The notes below the pieces were generated by a model, which was given only the letters and a program-made list of their open reading frames with translations, did not search any database and was not told where the DNA came from. This document shows positions 1-10,200 of a stretch of 64,000 bases of DNA, in pieces; the first letter of the stretch is position 1; the number at the start of each line of letters is the position of its first letter. A program made the position numbers and the translations under genes. This DNA is from Hyphomonadaceae bacterium (lineage in GTDB: Bacteria; Pseudomonadota; Alphaproteobacteria; Caulobacterales; Aquidulcibacteraceae), in NCBI GenBank assembly GCA_016791385.1, contig JAEUMR010000009.1, positions 37,911 through 101,910 on the forward strand. Reading direction: 5' to 3'.

Positions 1-214
1 CGAAGGTGAAACGGCGATTGAGCGTGTAGCTCACGCTGATGCCGACGCAGTACGCGATCGTTGACGCCAGCACGGGCCCCGTGTGCCCCAGCTCCACAGC
101 GGCGATCAGCACCGCGAAGTGCACGATCGTGGCAATGCCGCCGGCCATGGCGAAGCGCAGCCCTTGACGCACTATGGCGCGTTGGCTGAGGCGGCGCAGG
201 GGCTCGGCGATCAT
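1..214 (-). CDS. GtrA-like membrane protein, N-terminal part (cut by window start)
   Basis: The reverse strand from an ATG at 212-214 stays open to the window edge and gives 71 residues. After a short basic N-terminus (residues about 1-15) come two hydrophobic segments with the GtrA/DPMS pattern: a RFAMAGGIAT start to helix 1, then a second helix ending SYTLNRRFTF. GtrA proteins are small four-helix membrane proteins thought to flip or aid transfer of lipid-linked sugars in cell-envelope glycosylation. Only the first half is visible, so length and partner glycosyltransferase cannot be judged. It is divergent from the DUF72 gene, with about 87 bp between them. Confidence 0.75.
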   Translation of the reverse strand, partial: MIAEPLRRLSQRAIVRQGLRFAMAGGIATIVHFAVLIAAVELGHTGPVLASTIAYCVGISVSYTLNRRFTF

Positions 215-301
215 GACGGGGGCGTAGGCGAGGCGGCGCTCCCCGGCAAGCGCTTGCGTCGCCGCGGCGCATGGCGGATGCTTTGGCGTAAAGAGGCGCA
301 C

Positions 302-1036
302 ATGATCCGGGTCGGCATCGGCGGATGGAGCTACGATCCCTGGTGGGAGACCTTCTACCCGGCCGATCTGCCCAAGGCCAAAGAACTCGAATATGCGAGC
401 CGGCAGGTGACGGCGATCGAGATCAACGCCACCTTCTACCGGACGCAGAGCGCCGCCTCGTTCAAGAAATGGGCGGCCTCGACGCCGGACGACTTCATGT
501 TCTCGGTGAAGGCGCCCCGGGCCGCCGTGCAGCGCAAGGATTTGCGCGAGGCTGCCCAGTCGATCGAGTGGTTCTTCAACAGCGGTGTCGGTGAGCTTGG
601 CGCCAAGCTGGGACCGATCTTCTGGCAAATGGCGCCGTACAAGAAGTTCGATGCCGACGAGATGCAAGCGTATTTCGCGCTGCTGCCGAAGAAACTCGGC
701 AAGCGCGCGTTGCGACACGCGATCGAAGTGCGCCATGACAGCTTCATGAGCGACGACTTCAAAGCCTTGGCGCGCGAGAACAACATCGCCGTCGTCACCG
801 TCGAGTCAGAGAAGCATCCGCTCATCGTCGAGCCGACAGCGGATTTCGCTTACGCTCGCCTTGAACTCACGCAAGCTGGAGAACCCACCGGCTACCCCAA
901 GGCCGCCTTGAAAAAATGGGCCAAGACCGCACGCGATTGGGACAAGAGCGGCGATGTCTTTCTCTATTTCATCAGCGGCGCCAAAGAGCGCAATCCTGCA
1001 GCGGCGCAAGCCATGCTGGAGATTTTGCAAGCATGA
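302..1036 (+). CDS. DUF72 family protein
   Basis: This 244-residue protein begins [15 protein letters not shown] and contains the DUF72 (YecE-like) hallmarks: the GxGGW(S)Y opening, an [10 protein letters not shown]-like segment near residue 40, [12 protein letters not shown], and the later IEVRHDSF strand. The family adopts a TIM-barrel fold and its biochemical role is not established. The start at 302 is chosen because the family begins here and AGAGG lies upstream; the reading frame is open back to 83, but that extension lies over the oppositely oriented GtrA gene. Its stop overlaps the start of upp (ATGA), so the two are probably translationally coupled. Confidence 0.88.
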   Translation: MIRVGIGGWSYDPWWETFYPADLPKAKELEYASRQVTAIEINATFYRTQSAASFKKWAASTPDDFMFSVKAPRAAVQRKDLREAAQSIEWFFNSGVGELGAKLGPIFWQMAPYKKFDADEMQAYFALLPKKLGKRALRHAIEVRHDSFMSDDFKALARENNIAVVTVESEKHPLIVEPTADFAYARLELTQAGEPTGYPKAALKKWAKTARDWDKSGDVFLYFISGAKERNPAAAQAMLEILQA

Positions 1037-1659
1037 GCCTCACCGTCCTCTCGCACCCGCTGGTGCAACACAAGCTCACGATCCTGCGCGACAAACGCAC
1101 CTCCACGCGCTCCTTTCGCGAGCTGCTGCGCGAGCTTGCGATCCTCTTGTGCTACGAAGTGACCCGCGACCTGCCGCTCGAACCGATCGACATCGAAACC
1201 CCGGTCGCGCCGATGCAAGGCAGGCAGCTGGCTGGCAAGAAACTGGTGTTCGCGCCGATCCTGCGGGCCGGCATGGGGCTGCTCGACGGCGTGCTCGAAC
1301 TCGTCCCTGCCGCGCGCGTCGCGCATATCGGCCTCTATCGCGACCCGAACACGCTGCAAGCGGTGCAATACTATTTCAAGGCCCCCGTCGATGTCGCCGA
1401 GCGCATGGTGATCCTGCTCGACCCGATGCTCGCCACGGGGCACACCGCCGTCGCGGCGATCAACCTGCTGAAGGACCGCGGCGTGAAAAATATCCGCTTC
1501 GTCTGCCTGGTGGCCGCGCCGGAGGGCGTCGCCGAACTCGACAAGCACCACCCGGAGGTGCCGATCTGGACCGCCGGGCTCGACGAACGCCTCAATGACC
1601 ACAGCTACATCGTGCCCGGACTCGGCGACGCGGGGGATCGCATTTACGGCACGAAATAG
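1033..1659 (+). CDS. upp: Uracil phosphoribosyltransferase
   Basis: A 208-residue enzyme of the usual UPRT length. It converts uracil and PRPP to UMP in the cytosolic pyrimidine salvage pathway. Visible landmarks are an N-terminal [13 protein letters not shown] stretch, the [13 protein letters not shown] segment, the PRPP-binding loop [12 protein letters not shown] and the C-terminal uracil-binding [12 protein letters not shown](I)YGT motif. The ATG at 1033 overlaps the DUF72 stop. The frame extends upstream to 916, but that part has no family similarity. It converges tail to tail with korB, with only 3 bp between stops. Confidence 0.97.
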   Translation: MSLTVLSHPLVQHKLTILRDKRTSTRSFRELLRELAILLCYEVTRDLPLEPIDIETPVAPMQGRQLAGKKLVFAPILRAGMGLLDGVLELVPAARVAHIGLYRDPNTLQAVQYYFKAPVDVAERMVILLDPMLATGHTAVAAINLLKDRGVKNIRFVCLVAAPEGVAELDKHHPEVPIWTAGLDERLNDHSYIVPGLGDAGDRIYGTK

Positions 1660-1662
1660 CGC

Positions 1663-2718
1663 TTAGCGCAGGCCGGAATTGATCTTTTCAAGCGCGCTGA
1701 CGGGTGGAATGAGATCGACGTCTCTCAGTTTGTTAAGCGGCGTGTCAACGGTGTTGAGGCTGTCGTGCAGATCGTGTGCAGCCGGGTCGACGTAAAGCAG
1801 CCCGGTGACGATCTCGCCTTCCGTCGCCTTGCGCGCCAGATAGCCGAGCGCCGCGTTGCGATCTGATGGATCGTACTCTTCCTCGATCTTGCGCAGGCGC
1901 AGCGTCGAGCCATCGTGCTGCACCACTTCCTTCAACTCGCCCGGCGCATATTCCGCGCGAATCGGCGCGCGCGGGCTGATCACGTCGAGGCGATTCACGG
2001 CCTCGTTGTGTTCGCGCACATAGTCGAAGCTCTTGGTCGACCCGACATGGTTGTTGAATGCCACGCAGGGGCTGAGCACGTCGATGATCGCAGCGCCCTT
2101 GTGATGCAGCGCGCCTTTGATCAGGGGCACCAGTTGGGTTTTGTCGCCAGAGAAGCTGCGCCCGACATAAGTCGCGCCCAGCTGCAGCGCGAGCATCACG
2201 AGATCGATCGGGCTGTCCTTGTTCTCCGCGCCCTTCTTGGCTTTCGAGCCCTTGTCGGAGGTGGCCGAGAACTGGCCCTTGGTCAGCCCGTACACGCCGT
2301 TGTTCTCGACGATGTAGGTCATGTTCACACCGCGGCGCACCGCATGTGCGAATTGGCCGAGACCGATCGAGGCGCTGTCGCCATCGCCGGAGACGCCGAG
2401 ATAGATCAGGTCTTTCGAGGCGATGTTCGCACCCGTCAGCACAGACGGCATGCGCCCGTGCACGGCGTTGAAGCCGTGCGCGGGGCTGACGAAATAGTCC
2501 GGCGTCTTCGACGAGCAGCCAATGCCGGAGAACTTCGCCAGGCGATGCGGCGCGAGATCGATCTCGAAGCACGCCTGGATGATCGCGGCGCTGATGGAAT
2601 CATGGCCGCAACCTGCGCACAGCGTGGAGATGCGCCCTTCATAATCGCGCCGGGTGAAGCCGAGCGCGTTCTTTTCCAGCGAGGGATGGTGCAGCGGGGG
2701 CTTGGCGATATAGGTCAT
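1663..2718 (-). CDS. korB: 2-oxoacid:ferredoxin oxidoreductase, beta subunit
   Basis: This 351-residue protein matches the thiamine-diphosphate-binding beta subunit of 2-oxoglutarate (or related 2-oxoacid):ferredoxin oxidoreductase. Seen directly: LCAGCGHDS and GIGCSSKTPDYF supply cysteines expected to bind the proximal [4Fe-4S] cluster, GDGDSASIGLGQF is the ThDP/Mg motif, and ENNGVYGLTKGQ follows. A further Cys sits in PCVAFNNH. It acts with KorA to cleave 2-oxoacids to acyl-CoA and CO2 and reduce ferredoxin. The start overlaps the korA stop by 4 bases, so it is the last gene of a coupled operon. The substrate (2-oxoglutarate or another 2-oxoacid) is inferred only. Confidence 0.93.
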   Translation of the reverse strand: MTYIAKPPLHHPSLEKNALGFTRRDYEGRISTLCAGCGHDSISAAIIQACFEIDLAPHRLAKFSGIGCSSKTPDYFVSPAHGFNAVHGRMPSVLTGANIASKDLIYLGVSGDGDSASIGLGQFAHAVRRGVNMTYIVENNGVYGLTKGQFSATSDKGSKAKKGAENKDSPIDLVMLALQLGATYVGRSFSGDKTQLVPLIKGALHHKGAAIIDVLSPCVAFNNHVGSTKSFDYVREHNEAVNRLDVISPRAPIRAEYAPGELKEVVQHDGSTLRLRKIEEEYDPSDRNAALGYLARKATEGEIVTGLLYVDPAAHDLHDSLNTVDTPLNKLRDVDLIPPVSALEKINSGLR

Positions 2719-4547
2719 TTCGCTTTCTCCGGCAGCGCAGCGGCGTGCCCTGCCTGAAGCTTTTCTGTGATGGCTTTGGCGATGAAGCGCGCCGTGATCG
2801 GCGTGCCGTCATAGTGCAGGATCGACACGAGCCGCGCGGGATGCACGCCGCCTTCGTTGACCAGGAGCGCTTTCAGCTGCGCGTCGCGATTCTGCTCCAC
2901 CACGAACACCTGTTCGTGGTCGCGAATGAACTCGAACACCTCGTCGGAGAATGGGAATGCGCGCACACGCAACGCGTCGAGATGGACGCCATTTTTCTCC
3001 AGCGTATGCAGCGCTTCTTCCATCGCCGGATCGGTCGAGCCGAAATAGATCACGCCGTCCGGCGTGCGCTTCTTGGCCTTCTTCACAATCGGCGCCGGCA
3101 CGTGCGCCTTCATCGTCTGCCATTTGCGCAGCAGGCGCTCCATGCCCTCGGTGTAGTCTTCGCCGCGCTCTGAGTAGCGCGCATCCTTGTCGTGGCTGGA
3201 GCCGCGGGTGAAATAGCTGCCCTTGGTCGGGTGCGTGCCTGGATAGGTGCGGTACGGCACCGCGTCGCCATCGACGTCGCGATAGCGGCCGAACGGCACG
3301 CCAGCTTCGAGCTGCTCATAGGTGAGCACCTTGCCGCGATTGAGCTTGCGCGAAGCGTCCCATTTGAACGGCTCGGTCAGCCATTCCTGCATGCCGATAT
3401 CCAGCTCCAGCATCACGAACACCGTGGTCTGGAAGAAGTCGGCGATGTCGAACGCCTGCGCCGCGAACTCGAACGCCTCGGTCGGATTACCGGGGAACAG
3501 TAGCGGATGCTTGGTGTCGCCGTGGCTGGCGTACGCCGCAAGCAGCAGATCCGATTGCTGCGTGCGCGTCGGCATGCCGGTGGAAGGGCCGCCCCGCTGT
3601 ACGTCGAAGATCACCGCGGGAATCTCGGCGTAATACGAAAAGCCGACGAACTCGTTCATCAGCGAGATGCCTGGCCCGGAGGTACAGGTGAACGCGCGCG
3701 AGCCTGCCCAGCCCGCGCCCATCACCATGCCGATCGAGGCGATCTCGTCTTCGGCTTGCACGATGGCGAACTTGTTTTTGCCGTCCGTGTCCTTGCGCAG
3801 GACGCCGCAATACTTCTGAAAGCTCTCGGCCAGCGACGTCGATGGCGTGATCGGGTACCAGGCGCAAAAGGTGGCGCCGCCATAGACGGCGCCGAGTGCG
3901 GCGGCGTCATTGCCTTCAGCGAAGATGCGGTCGCCAACCTTGTCGGCGCGCTGCAGCTTCAGGCCGATCGGCGGCAGGTTCGCTTCGGCGTAAGCGCGGC
4001 CAAGGTCAAAGGCGCGGAAGTTCGGCGCGATCAAACGATCCTTGCCCTTGAACTCCTCGGTGAGGAGCTGCTTCACCACGTCCGTCTCGAAACCGAGCAG
4101 ATGCGCGAGCACGCCGACATAGCAGATGTTCTTGAACAGCTGCCGTTCGCGTGGATTAGCGAATTCGGCCGCGATCAATTCGGTCAGCGGCGCGCCGATC
4201 ACCGTAATGTCGTCGCGGAATTTCGAAGCCGGCAGCGGCTTCGAAGAATCGTACAGCAGGTACCCGCCTGCGCCGAGTTCCTTGACGTCGGCGTCCCAGG
4301 TTTGCGGGTTCATCGCTACCATCAGGTCGACGCCGCCGCGCCTCCCGAGCCAGCCCTCTTCCGAGACCCGCACCTCGTACCAGGTGGGCAGCCCCTGGAT
4401 GTTGGACGGGAAGATGTTGCGCGCAGCAACCGGCACGCCCATCCGCAAGATCACCTTGGCGAACAGGCCGTTGGCGCTCGCCGAGCCAGACCCGTTCACA
4501 TTGGCGAATTTGACGACGAAATCGTTTGTCGCAGCGATCGGCTTCAT
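2715..4547 (-). CDS. korA: 2-oxoacid:ferredoxin oxidoreductase, fused gamma-alpha subunit
   Basis: At 610 residues this is the fused form: an N-terminal gamma domain (about residues 1-190; opens FVVKFANVNGSGSASANG) and a pyruvate-flavodoxin-oxidoreductase-like alpha domain (about 215-600). The alpha part has YPITPSTSLAE, the QAEDEIASIGMVMGA stretch and GPGISLMNEF, plus PSTGMPTRTQQSDL. It binds substrate and CoA and pairs with KorB. Its ATG overlaps the preceding gene's stop (ATGA), and korB overlaps its own stop in the same way, so all three subunits should be made together. Confidence 0.93.
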   Translation of the reverse strand: MKPIAATNDFVVKFANVNGSGSASANGLFAKVILRMGVPVAARNIFPSNIQGLPTWYEVRVSEEGWLGRRGGVDLMVAMNPQTWDADVKELGAGGYLLYDSSKPLPASKFRDDITVIGAPLTELIAAEFANPRERQLFKNICYVGVLAHLLGFETDVVKQLLTEEFKGKDRLIAPNFRAFDLGRAYAEANLPPIGLKLQRADKVGDRIFAEGNDAAALGAVYGGATFCAWYPITPSTSLAESFQKYCGVLRKDTDGKNKFAIVQAEDEIASIGMVMGAGWAGSRAFTCTSGPGISLMNEFVGFSYYAEIPAVIFDVQRGGPSTGMPTRTQQSDLLLAAYASHGDTKHPLLFPGNPTEAFEFAAQAFDIADFFQTTVFVMLELDIGMQEWLTEPFKWDASRKLNRGKVLTYEQLEAGVPFGRYRDVDGDAVPYRTYPGTHPTKGSYFTRGSSHDKDARYSERGEDYTEGMERLLRKWQTMKAHVPAPIVKKAKKRTPDGVIYFGSTDPAMEEALHTLEKNGVHLDALRVRAFPFSDEVFEFIRDHEQVFVVEQNRDAQLKALLVNEGGVHPARLVSILHYDGTPITARFIAKAITEKLQAGHAAALPEKAK

Positions 4548-6364
4548 TTGGCCCCTACAGGTTGCGGCGCCGGCTTCGCCTTCGGCGCGGAAGAGCAGCC
4601 GGCGTGCGTCATCTCAAGATAGAATTGCTGCATGTCCCACGCCCCGGTCGGGCAGCGCTCCGCGCACAGACCGCAATGCAGGCAGACGTCTTCGTCCTTG
4701 GCCATGATGCGCCCGGTCTTGAGCCCATCGGCGATATAGAGATCTTGCGTCAGATTGAGCGCAGGCGCCTTGAGGTGCTCACGCAGCGCGGTTTCCTCAC
4801 CGTTCTCCGTGAAGGTGATGCAATCCATCGGGCAGATGTCGACGCACGCATCGCACTCAATGCAGAGATCGGCGGCGAACACGGTTTGCACGTCGCAATT
4901 CAAGCATCGCCGCGCTTCCTTGAAGCCCAGCAGTGGATCAAAGCCCTTCTCGACCTCAACCTTCACATTGCGCAGCGCCACCTCCGGCTCAACCTGCGGC
5001 ACGCGGAAGCGATGGTCGAGCGAGGGATCGTTGTCATACGCCCACTCGTGGATGCCCATCTTGGTCGACGCGATGGTCACGCCCGGGCCCGGGCGCTGCT
5101 TCACGTCTTCGCCTGTGAGCAAGAGGTCGATCGACACCGCCGCTTCGTGCCCATGCGCGACGGCCCAGATGATGTTCTTCGGCCCGAACGCAGCATCGCC
5201 GCCGAAGAACACGTTGGCGATCGAGGATTGCATCGTCACTTGGTCGACGACCGGCATGTCCCACTTGTCGAAGGTCATGCCCAGATCGCGTTCGATCCAG
5301 GGGAACGCGTTTTCTTGGCCCACGGCCATCAGCACGTCGTCGCATTCGTAGTGCACATCGGGTTCACCCGAGGGGACGAGCTTCTTCTTTCCACCCTCCT
5401 CCACCCAATGCATCTTGGTGAACCAGACGCCCGTGAGCTTGCCATTCTCGTGCGTGAACTCGCGCGGATTGAGGAAATTGAGGATCGGGATGCCTTCGTG
5501 CATCGCGTCTTCTTTTTCCCAGGGGCTCGCCTTCATCTCGTCGAAGCCCGAACGCACGATTACCTTCACGTCCTCGCCGCCGAGACGGCGTGAGGTGCGG
5601 CAGCAATCCATCGCCGTGTTGCCGCCGCCCAGCACGATCACGCGCTTGCCGATCGTGTGGATGTGCTCGAACGAGACGTTTGAGAGCCAATCGATGCCGA
5701 TATGGATGTTGGCCGCGCATTCCGCTTGGCCCGGCAGTTTGAGATCGCGCCCGCGCGGCGCGCCGGTGCCGACAAACACCGCATCCCAGCCTTGGGCGAG
5801 AAATGCTTTCAAGCTGTCGACGCGCTCGCCCAGATGCAGCACCGGCTCGAGCCGCGTGATGTAGCCGACCTCTTCGTCGATCACGCTTTCCGGCAGGCGG
5901 AAGCGCGGAATCTGCGTGCGCACCATGCCGCCGGCTTTGGCGTCGCCGTCGAAGATGTGCACCTCGTAGCCGATGGCGAGAAGATCGCGCGCGACGGTGA
6001 GCGAAGCGGGCCCCGCGCCAATACAGGCGACGCGCTTGCCGTTCTTCTTCGCTGCCGGCGCCGGCATCAGAGCCGCGACAGAGTCTTCCTTGTTGTCGGC
6101 GGCGACGCGCTTCAGGCGGCAGATCGCCACCGGCTCTTCTTCCACCCGCCCGCGCCGGCAGGCCGGCTCACACGGCCGGTCGCAGGTGCGCCCGAGGATG
6201 CCGGGGAACACGTTCGACTTCCAATTGATCAGGTAGGCGTCGGTATAGCGCTTGGCGGCGATCAGCCGGATATATTCCGGCACTGGCGTGTGCGCTGGGC
6301 ACGCCCACTGGCAGTCCACGACCTTGTGGAAATAGTCCGGGTTGCGGATGTCGGTGGGCTTCAA
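4544..6364 (-). CDS. FAD/NAD(P)-binding oxidoreductase with N- and C-terminal Fe-S domains, kor-linked
   Basis: 606 residues in three parts. Residues 1-95 are a GltD/DPD-type Fe-S domain with C18, C22, C61, C65 and C69. Residues about 108-420 form the flavoprotein with the FAD motif GAGPAS (116-121) and a second dinucleotide motif GGGNT (246-250). Residues 487-575 carry two bacterial ferredoxin clusters, C501-x2-C-x2-C-x3-C511 and C561-x2-C-x2-C-x3-C571. This resembles glutamate synthase small subunit fused to a ferredoxin. Being coupled to korA and korB, it probably exchanges electrons between NAD(P)H and the oxidoreductase. The start is TTG at 6362-6364, preceded by TAGGAG at 7-base spacing; it is the first gene of the operon. 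Confidence 0.85.
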   Translation of the reverse strand: MKPTDIRNPDYFHKVVDCQWACPAHTPVPEYIRLIAAKRYTDAYLINWKSNVFPGILGRTCDRPCEPACRRGRVEEEPVAICRLKRVAADNKEDSVAALMPAPAAKKNGKRVACIGAGPASLTVARDLLAIGYEVHIFDGDAKAGGMVRTQIPRFRLPESVIDEEVGYITRLEPVLHLGERVDSLKAFLAQGWDAVFVGTGAPRGRDLKLPGQAECAANIHIGIDWLSNVSFEHIHTIGKRVIVLGGGNTAMDCCRTSRRLGGEDVKVIVRSGFDEMKASPWEKEDAMHEGIPILNFLNPREFTHENGKLTGVWFTKMHWVEEGGKKKLVPSGEPDVHYECDDVLMAVGQENAFPWIERDLGMTFDKWDMPVVDQVTMQSSIANVFFGGDAAFGPKNIIWAVAHGHEAAVSIDLLLTGEDVKQRPGPGVTIASTKMGIHEWAYDNDPSLDHRFRVPQVEPEVALRNVKVEVEKGFDPLLGFKEARRCLNCDVQTVFAADLCIECDACVDICPMDCITFTENGEETALREHLKAPALNLTQDLYIADGLKTGRIMAKDEDVCLHCGLCAERCPTGAWDMQQFYLEMTHAGCSSAPKAKPAPQPVGAK

Positions 6365-6430
6365 GCGGCCGCTCCTACGAAAGGGGGGAGAACCTAGCTC
6401 GCGCCGCCCGGCGCGCCAAGGCGCAGGCGC

Positions 6431-7120
6431 TCAGCGTGCGATCTCAAAACTCAGCCCTTCGAGGCCGTCGACGCCGCACTCGACACGGTCCCCCGGCTGC
6501 AGCGGACCAACGCCCGCCGGCGTGCCTGTGAAGATCAAGTCGCCGGGCTTCAACGCCCAGGAGCGCGACAGAGCCGCGATGATCTCCGGCACGCTCCAGA
6601 TCATATCGCTCAGGTCAGCGTCCTGCTTGGTCTGCCCATTCACTGCGAGCCAGATACGGCCCGTGTTCGGATGGCCGTGATTTCGCACCTGCGAAATAGG
6701 CCCCACCGGCGCTGAATTGTCGAACGCCTTGGCCACGTCCCACGGCGCGCCTGCCTTCTTGGCTTCGGCCTGACGATCACGCCGCGTGAGATCAACGCCG
6801 ACGCCATATCCCCAGACATGCTGCAGCGCCTGCGCCTCGGCGATGCCGGCGCCGCCCTTCCCGATCGCGATCACGAGTTCCACCTCGAAATGCAGATTGG
6901 CGGTATTTGCGGCGTAGGCGATCGACGCTCCGCTATCGGCCACCGCATCAGCGGGCTTGGTGAAGAACACCGGCGGCTCGCTCTTGGGGTCAGCGCCCAT
7001 CTCGCGAACGTGATCGGCGTAGTTGCGGCCAACGCAGAAGATGCGCCGGACTGGAAACCGCGCCGCGCTCCCGGCGATGGCGACGGTGGGGATCGGCGGT
7101 GGCTCGATGGCATAGCTCAT
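6431..7120 (-). CDS. Fumarylacetoacetate hydrolase family protein
   Basis: A 229-residue FAH-fold enzyme. The FCVGRNYADHVREMG opening, the VFFTKPADAV segment, HFEVELV (metal-binding glutamates) and the LKPGDLIFTGTPAGVG region are typical of the short FAH group that includes fumarylpyruvate hydrolases and oxaloacetate decarboxylases/acylpyruvases. The exact substrate cannot be read from sequence. It lies 66 bp upstream of the kor operon on the same strand, so co-transcription is possible. It is divergent from the DUF2339 gene. Confidence 0.9.
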   Translation of the reverse strand: MSYAIEPPPIPTVAIAGSAARFPVRRIFCVGRNYADHVREMGADPKSEPPVFFTKPADAVADSGASIAYAANTANLHFEVELVIAIGKGGAGIAEAQALQHVWGYGVGVDLTRRDRQAEAKKAGAPWDVAKAFDNSAPVGPISQVRNHGHPNTGRIWLAVNGQTKQDADLSDMIWSVPEIIAALSRSWALKPGDLIFTGTPAGVGPLQPGDRVECGVDGLEGLSFEIAR

Positions 7121-7256
7121 ACAGTTCTTTCAGCACGGGCGCCGGAGCCATGCAAACTCGCCGCGCGCGCGAGTACCCGGCCCCACCGGCGATGCAAAGC
7201 CTTGCGCCAAGCCACGCGCTGGCGGAACGTCTGCGCCGATCCGCTGAGGGGCGGCA

Positions 7257-10200
7257 ATGGAATGGCTGATCATTCTCGCTCTTGCCGCCTGGGCATGGTG
7301 GCAAGCAGCGCGCATTGGCGCGTTGACGCAGAGGCTTGCCGCGTTGGAACAGCGCCTCGATGCGCTGATCAGCGTCAGCCCCGCCCCGCAATCCGCAGCG
7401 CAAGCCGCAGCTGAACCGGCCGCCGCAGAGGAACCCGAGCCGCTGCTGCTGGTGGAGGTTGTCCAGGCGGAAGAAGAGCCCCTGCTGCTCGATACGCCGG
7501 TGCCGACGGCCTCGAACGATTCCGATTCTGTGCTGCTGCTGACCGAGGTCGCGCCCGAAGACCTGCCGATCCCCTATCCGCCCGCTGCTGCAACCCCGCC
7601 GCCGCGCGTGGTGCGTCAGCGCGGGCGCAGGCTGGAGCAATGGCTAGCTGAGAACGGGCTGGCCTGGCTCGGCGGCGGCGCGCTGGCGCTGGGCGCGATC
7701 TTCCTTGTTTCGTTCGCGGCGCAACAGGCTTGGTTCACGCCGCAAGTCCAACTCATCTGCGCGCTGGCGCTCGGGCTCGGCCTGATCGGCGCCAGCGAGT
7801 GGGCCCGGCGCAGCGCGCGGCTCGGCGCCGGTTCAACTCTTGTCGCCGCCATGCTCGCGGGCGCTGGCGTGGTCGCGCTCTACGCCACAATCTGGGGCGG
7901 ACACGCGCTCTATGGTCTTATCGGCCCAAGCACGGCTGCGATCTTGCTCACCGTCTGTGCCTGCGTGCTGGCCGGACTTGCGCTGCTGCACGGACAGGCG
8001 CTCGGCGTGCTCGCCATCGTCATGGCGATGCTTACGCCAACCTTCGCCAGCATGGGTCAGTGGCCGCCGATCGGCCTCACGCTTTACCTGTGCTTCGTCG
8101 GCGCCGCAGGCTTTGGCCTTGCCGCCCTGCAGCGTTGGGCCTGGGCTGGCGCGGCGGCTCTGCTCGGGCTCTATTTCTGGTTCGCGCAAGCCATCGGCGC
8201 CGACGAGATTCGCCGTGCGCTCGCCCTCGCGAGCTTCGCCGCTTTGGGTGGAAGCGCATTGGCGTTCCGCCGGCCCCTGCCGGGACCCGATGAGACGCGG
8301 CTCGGGCTCAGTTGGCGCGTCGCGCACGCGAGCGTGCCTGCCGCCGCGCTGGGCGTCTCAAGCGTGCTGCTGCTTTGGGCTTGGCTCGCCGCCGCTGCCG
8401 CGCCCCTCGGCGCGGTCTCGGCGCCAGCCTGGGTCGGCGCCATGTTCGTCGCCCTCGCCGCCGCTTCGGTGCGCGCCCGCACGGCGCCGCCAGCGACGTT
8501 CACGGTGGCGGTAGTCTCCCTCGTGCTTGGCTTCATCGCCTACGTGCAGGCGCGTTATGTAGCGCTGGGGAATGACTTCTATCCCTTCATCCTGTTCGCT
8601 TCGCTGGCGATCATGCTCGCAGCGCTCGGCGCCAAGCCGCACCGGAGCGGACGCCGCCTGATCGCCGCCACGGGCGCGCTCGGCGCTGCGGTGTTGACCG
8701 CACTTGCGGCCAGCACGCGCAGCGAATGGCACAGCCTCGCCGCCTGGGCGGCGCTGTTCAGCGGAAGCGCTATTCTATACGCGGCGGCGCATCTTGTTTC
8801 GCGCGACGTGAATGCGCCAAAGACCTCCGCAGCCGTATCCTATTGGGCCGGCGCGGCGGGCGTGCTCGCTTTGCTGGGCGTTGAATCCGCGTTCGGCGCC
8901 AACTTGCGCGCCGCAGCTGACGCCGCCTTCGCAGCGCTGTTCGCCGCTGGCTATATCTGGCGCCGCTGGTCGATGCTCAGCAACACAGCGCTCGCGGCAG
9001 CGGCGTTCGCAATTGCGCATGCGCTTTCTGCCGACATGATCGGTCCCGCACTTGCCAATGCCGGTGGGCTCGCCTTCGCGCTTGTGATCTATGCGTTGTC
9101 AGCAGCGCTGTTGCTGCTGGCGAGCCGGTTCATGCTCGACGCCAAATCAGGCGACGAATTCGCAGGCGAAGCGCTGAGCGCAAGCGCGATCATCGTCGCC
9201 CTCATCGGCGTGTTTGTCGGATTGCGCTGGCTGGCGACCACCACAGGCGGCGCGCTCGACGCCTTCACCGAGTCAACGTTGCGGGCGCTTACTTTGCTTG
9301 CATCGGGCTTGGTGCTGGCGCCGCGGCCAGGGCACCGCGGCGGCTTGATCAGCGCTTGGCGGGGCCATGTTCTGATGGCGCTCGGCTTGCTCTACGTGTT
9401 GCTGGCGCCGGTACTGGCGGATCATCCATGGTGGGGTCCGACTCCGGCGCGCATTGTTGGTCCGCCGCTGTTCGACACGCTGGCGCTTGCGCTCGCGGCG
9501 CCGGCCGCGCTCGCCCTTGGCGCCGCCGCGCGGCTCTACAGCCATCAGCGCATAGCGGCGCGCATCTATGCGGCCTGTGGCGGCGCTCTCGCGCTGATTT
9601 GGGCGCTCACCGAGACGCGCCGGCTGTTCCACGGCACGGCGATGGACACCGCGCCGCTCGGCCTATTCGAGGGCGCCTGCTACGCCTTGATCTTCCTTGG
9701 CGGCGCACTCGCGATCGCGCTTGCGGGACGCATGCGCGTATCCGCAACGCTTGCCGCCGCCTTCACGCACGATCTTGCCGCGATCACGCGCGCCTGTGCA
9801 TGGGCGGGCATCGCTGTGTCGGCGCTTGTCTTCCTGATCGCGCGCCACCCCTGGTGGGGCGCGCACATCGCCGCCGACACCAACGCGCTCGAAACCTTGC
9901 TGGCCGTGCTGGCGCAGGCGGTCGCCGTCGTGCTGGCGCTCTATCTCGGCCGCGCCTTGTCGCATGCACGTCCGCTCGAAGCGACGCGCTTTGCTGCTGC
10001 CGCCGCCGCAATTATGTTCGCCTGGAGCTGCGGCCATGCGGCCATCCGCTGGTTCGCGCAACGCGGCTACATGGACGACGGCGCGCCGCTGACAAGCCTT
10101 GAAGGCTTCGCGCACGCACTGTGGCCGCTCGCGCTTGTTCTTGTCGGCTCGGACATCACCGAACGCGCGCCCGGACGCGATAGCGTGCGCTATTACGTGT

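Noticed and set aside
83-301. N-terminal extension of the DUF72 reading frame (73 residues)
   Set aside because: The extension has no family similarity and overlaps the reverse-strand GtrA-like gene; the domain begins at 302 with a ribosome site.
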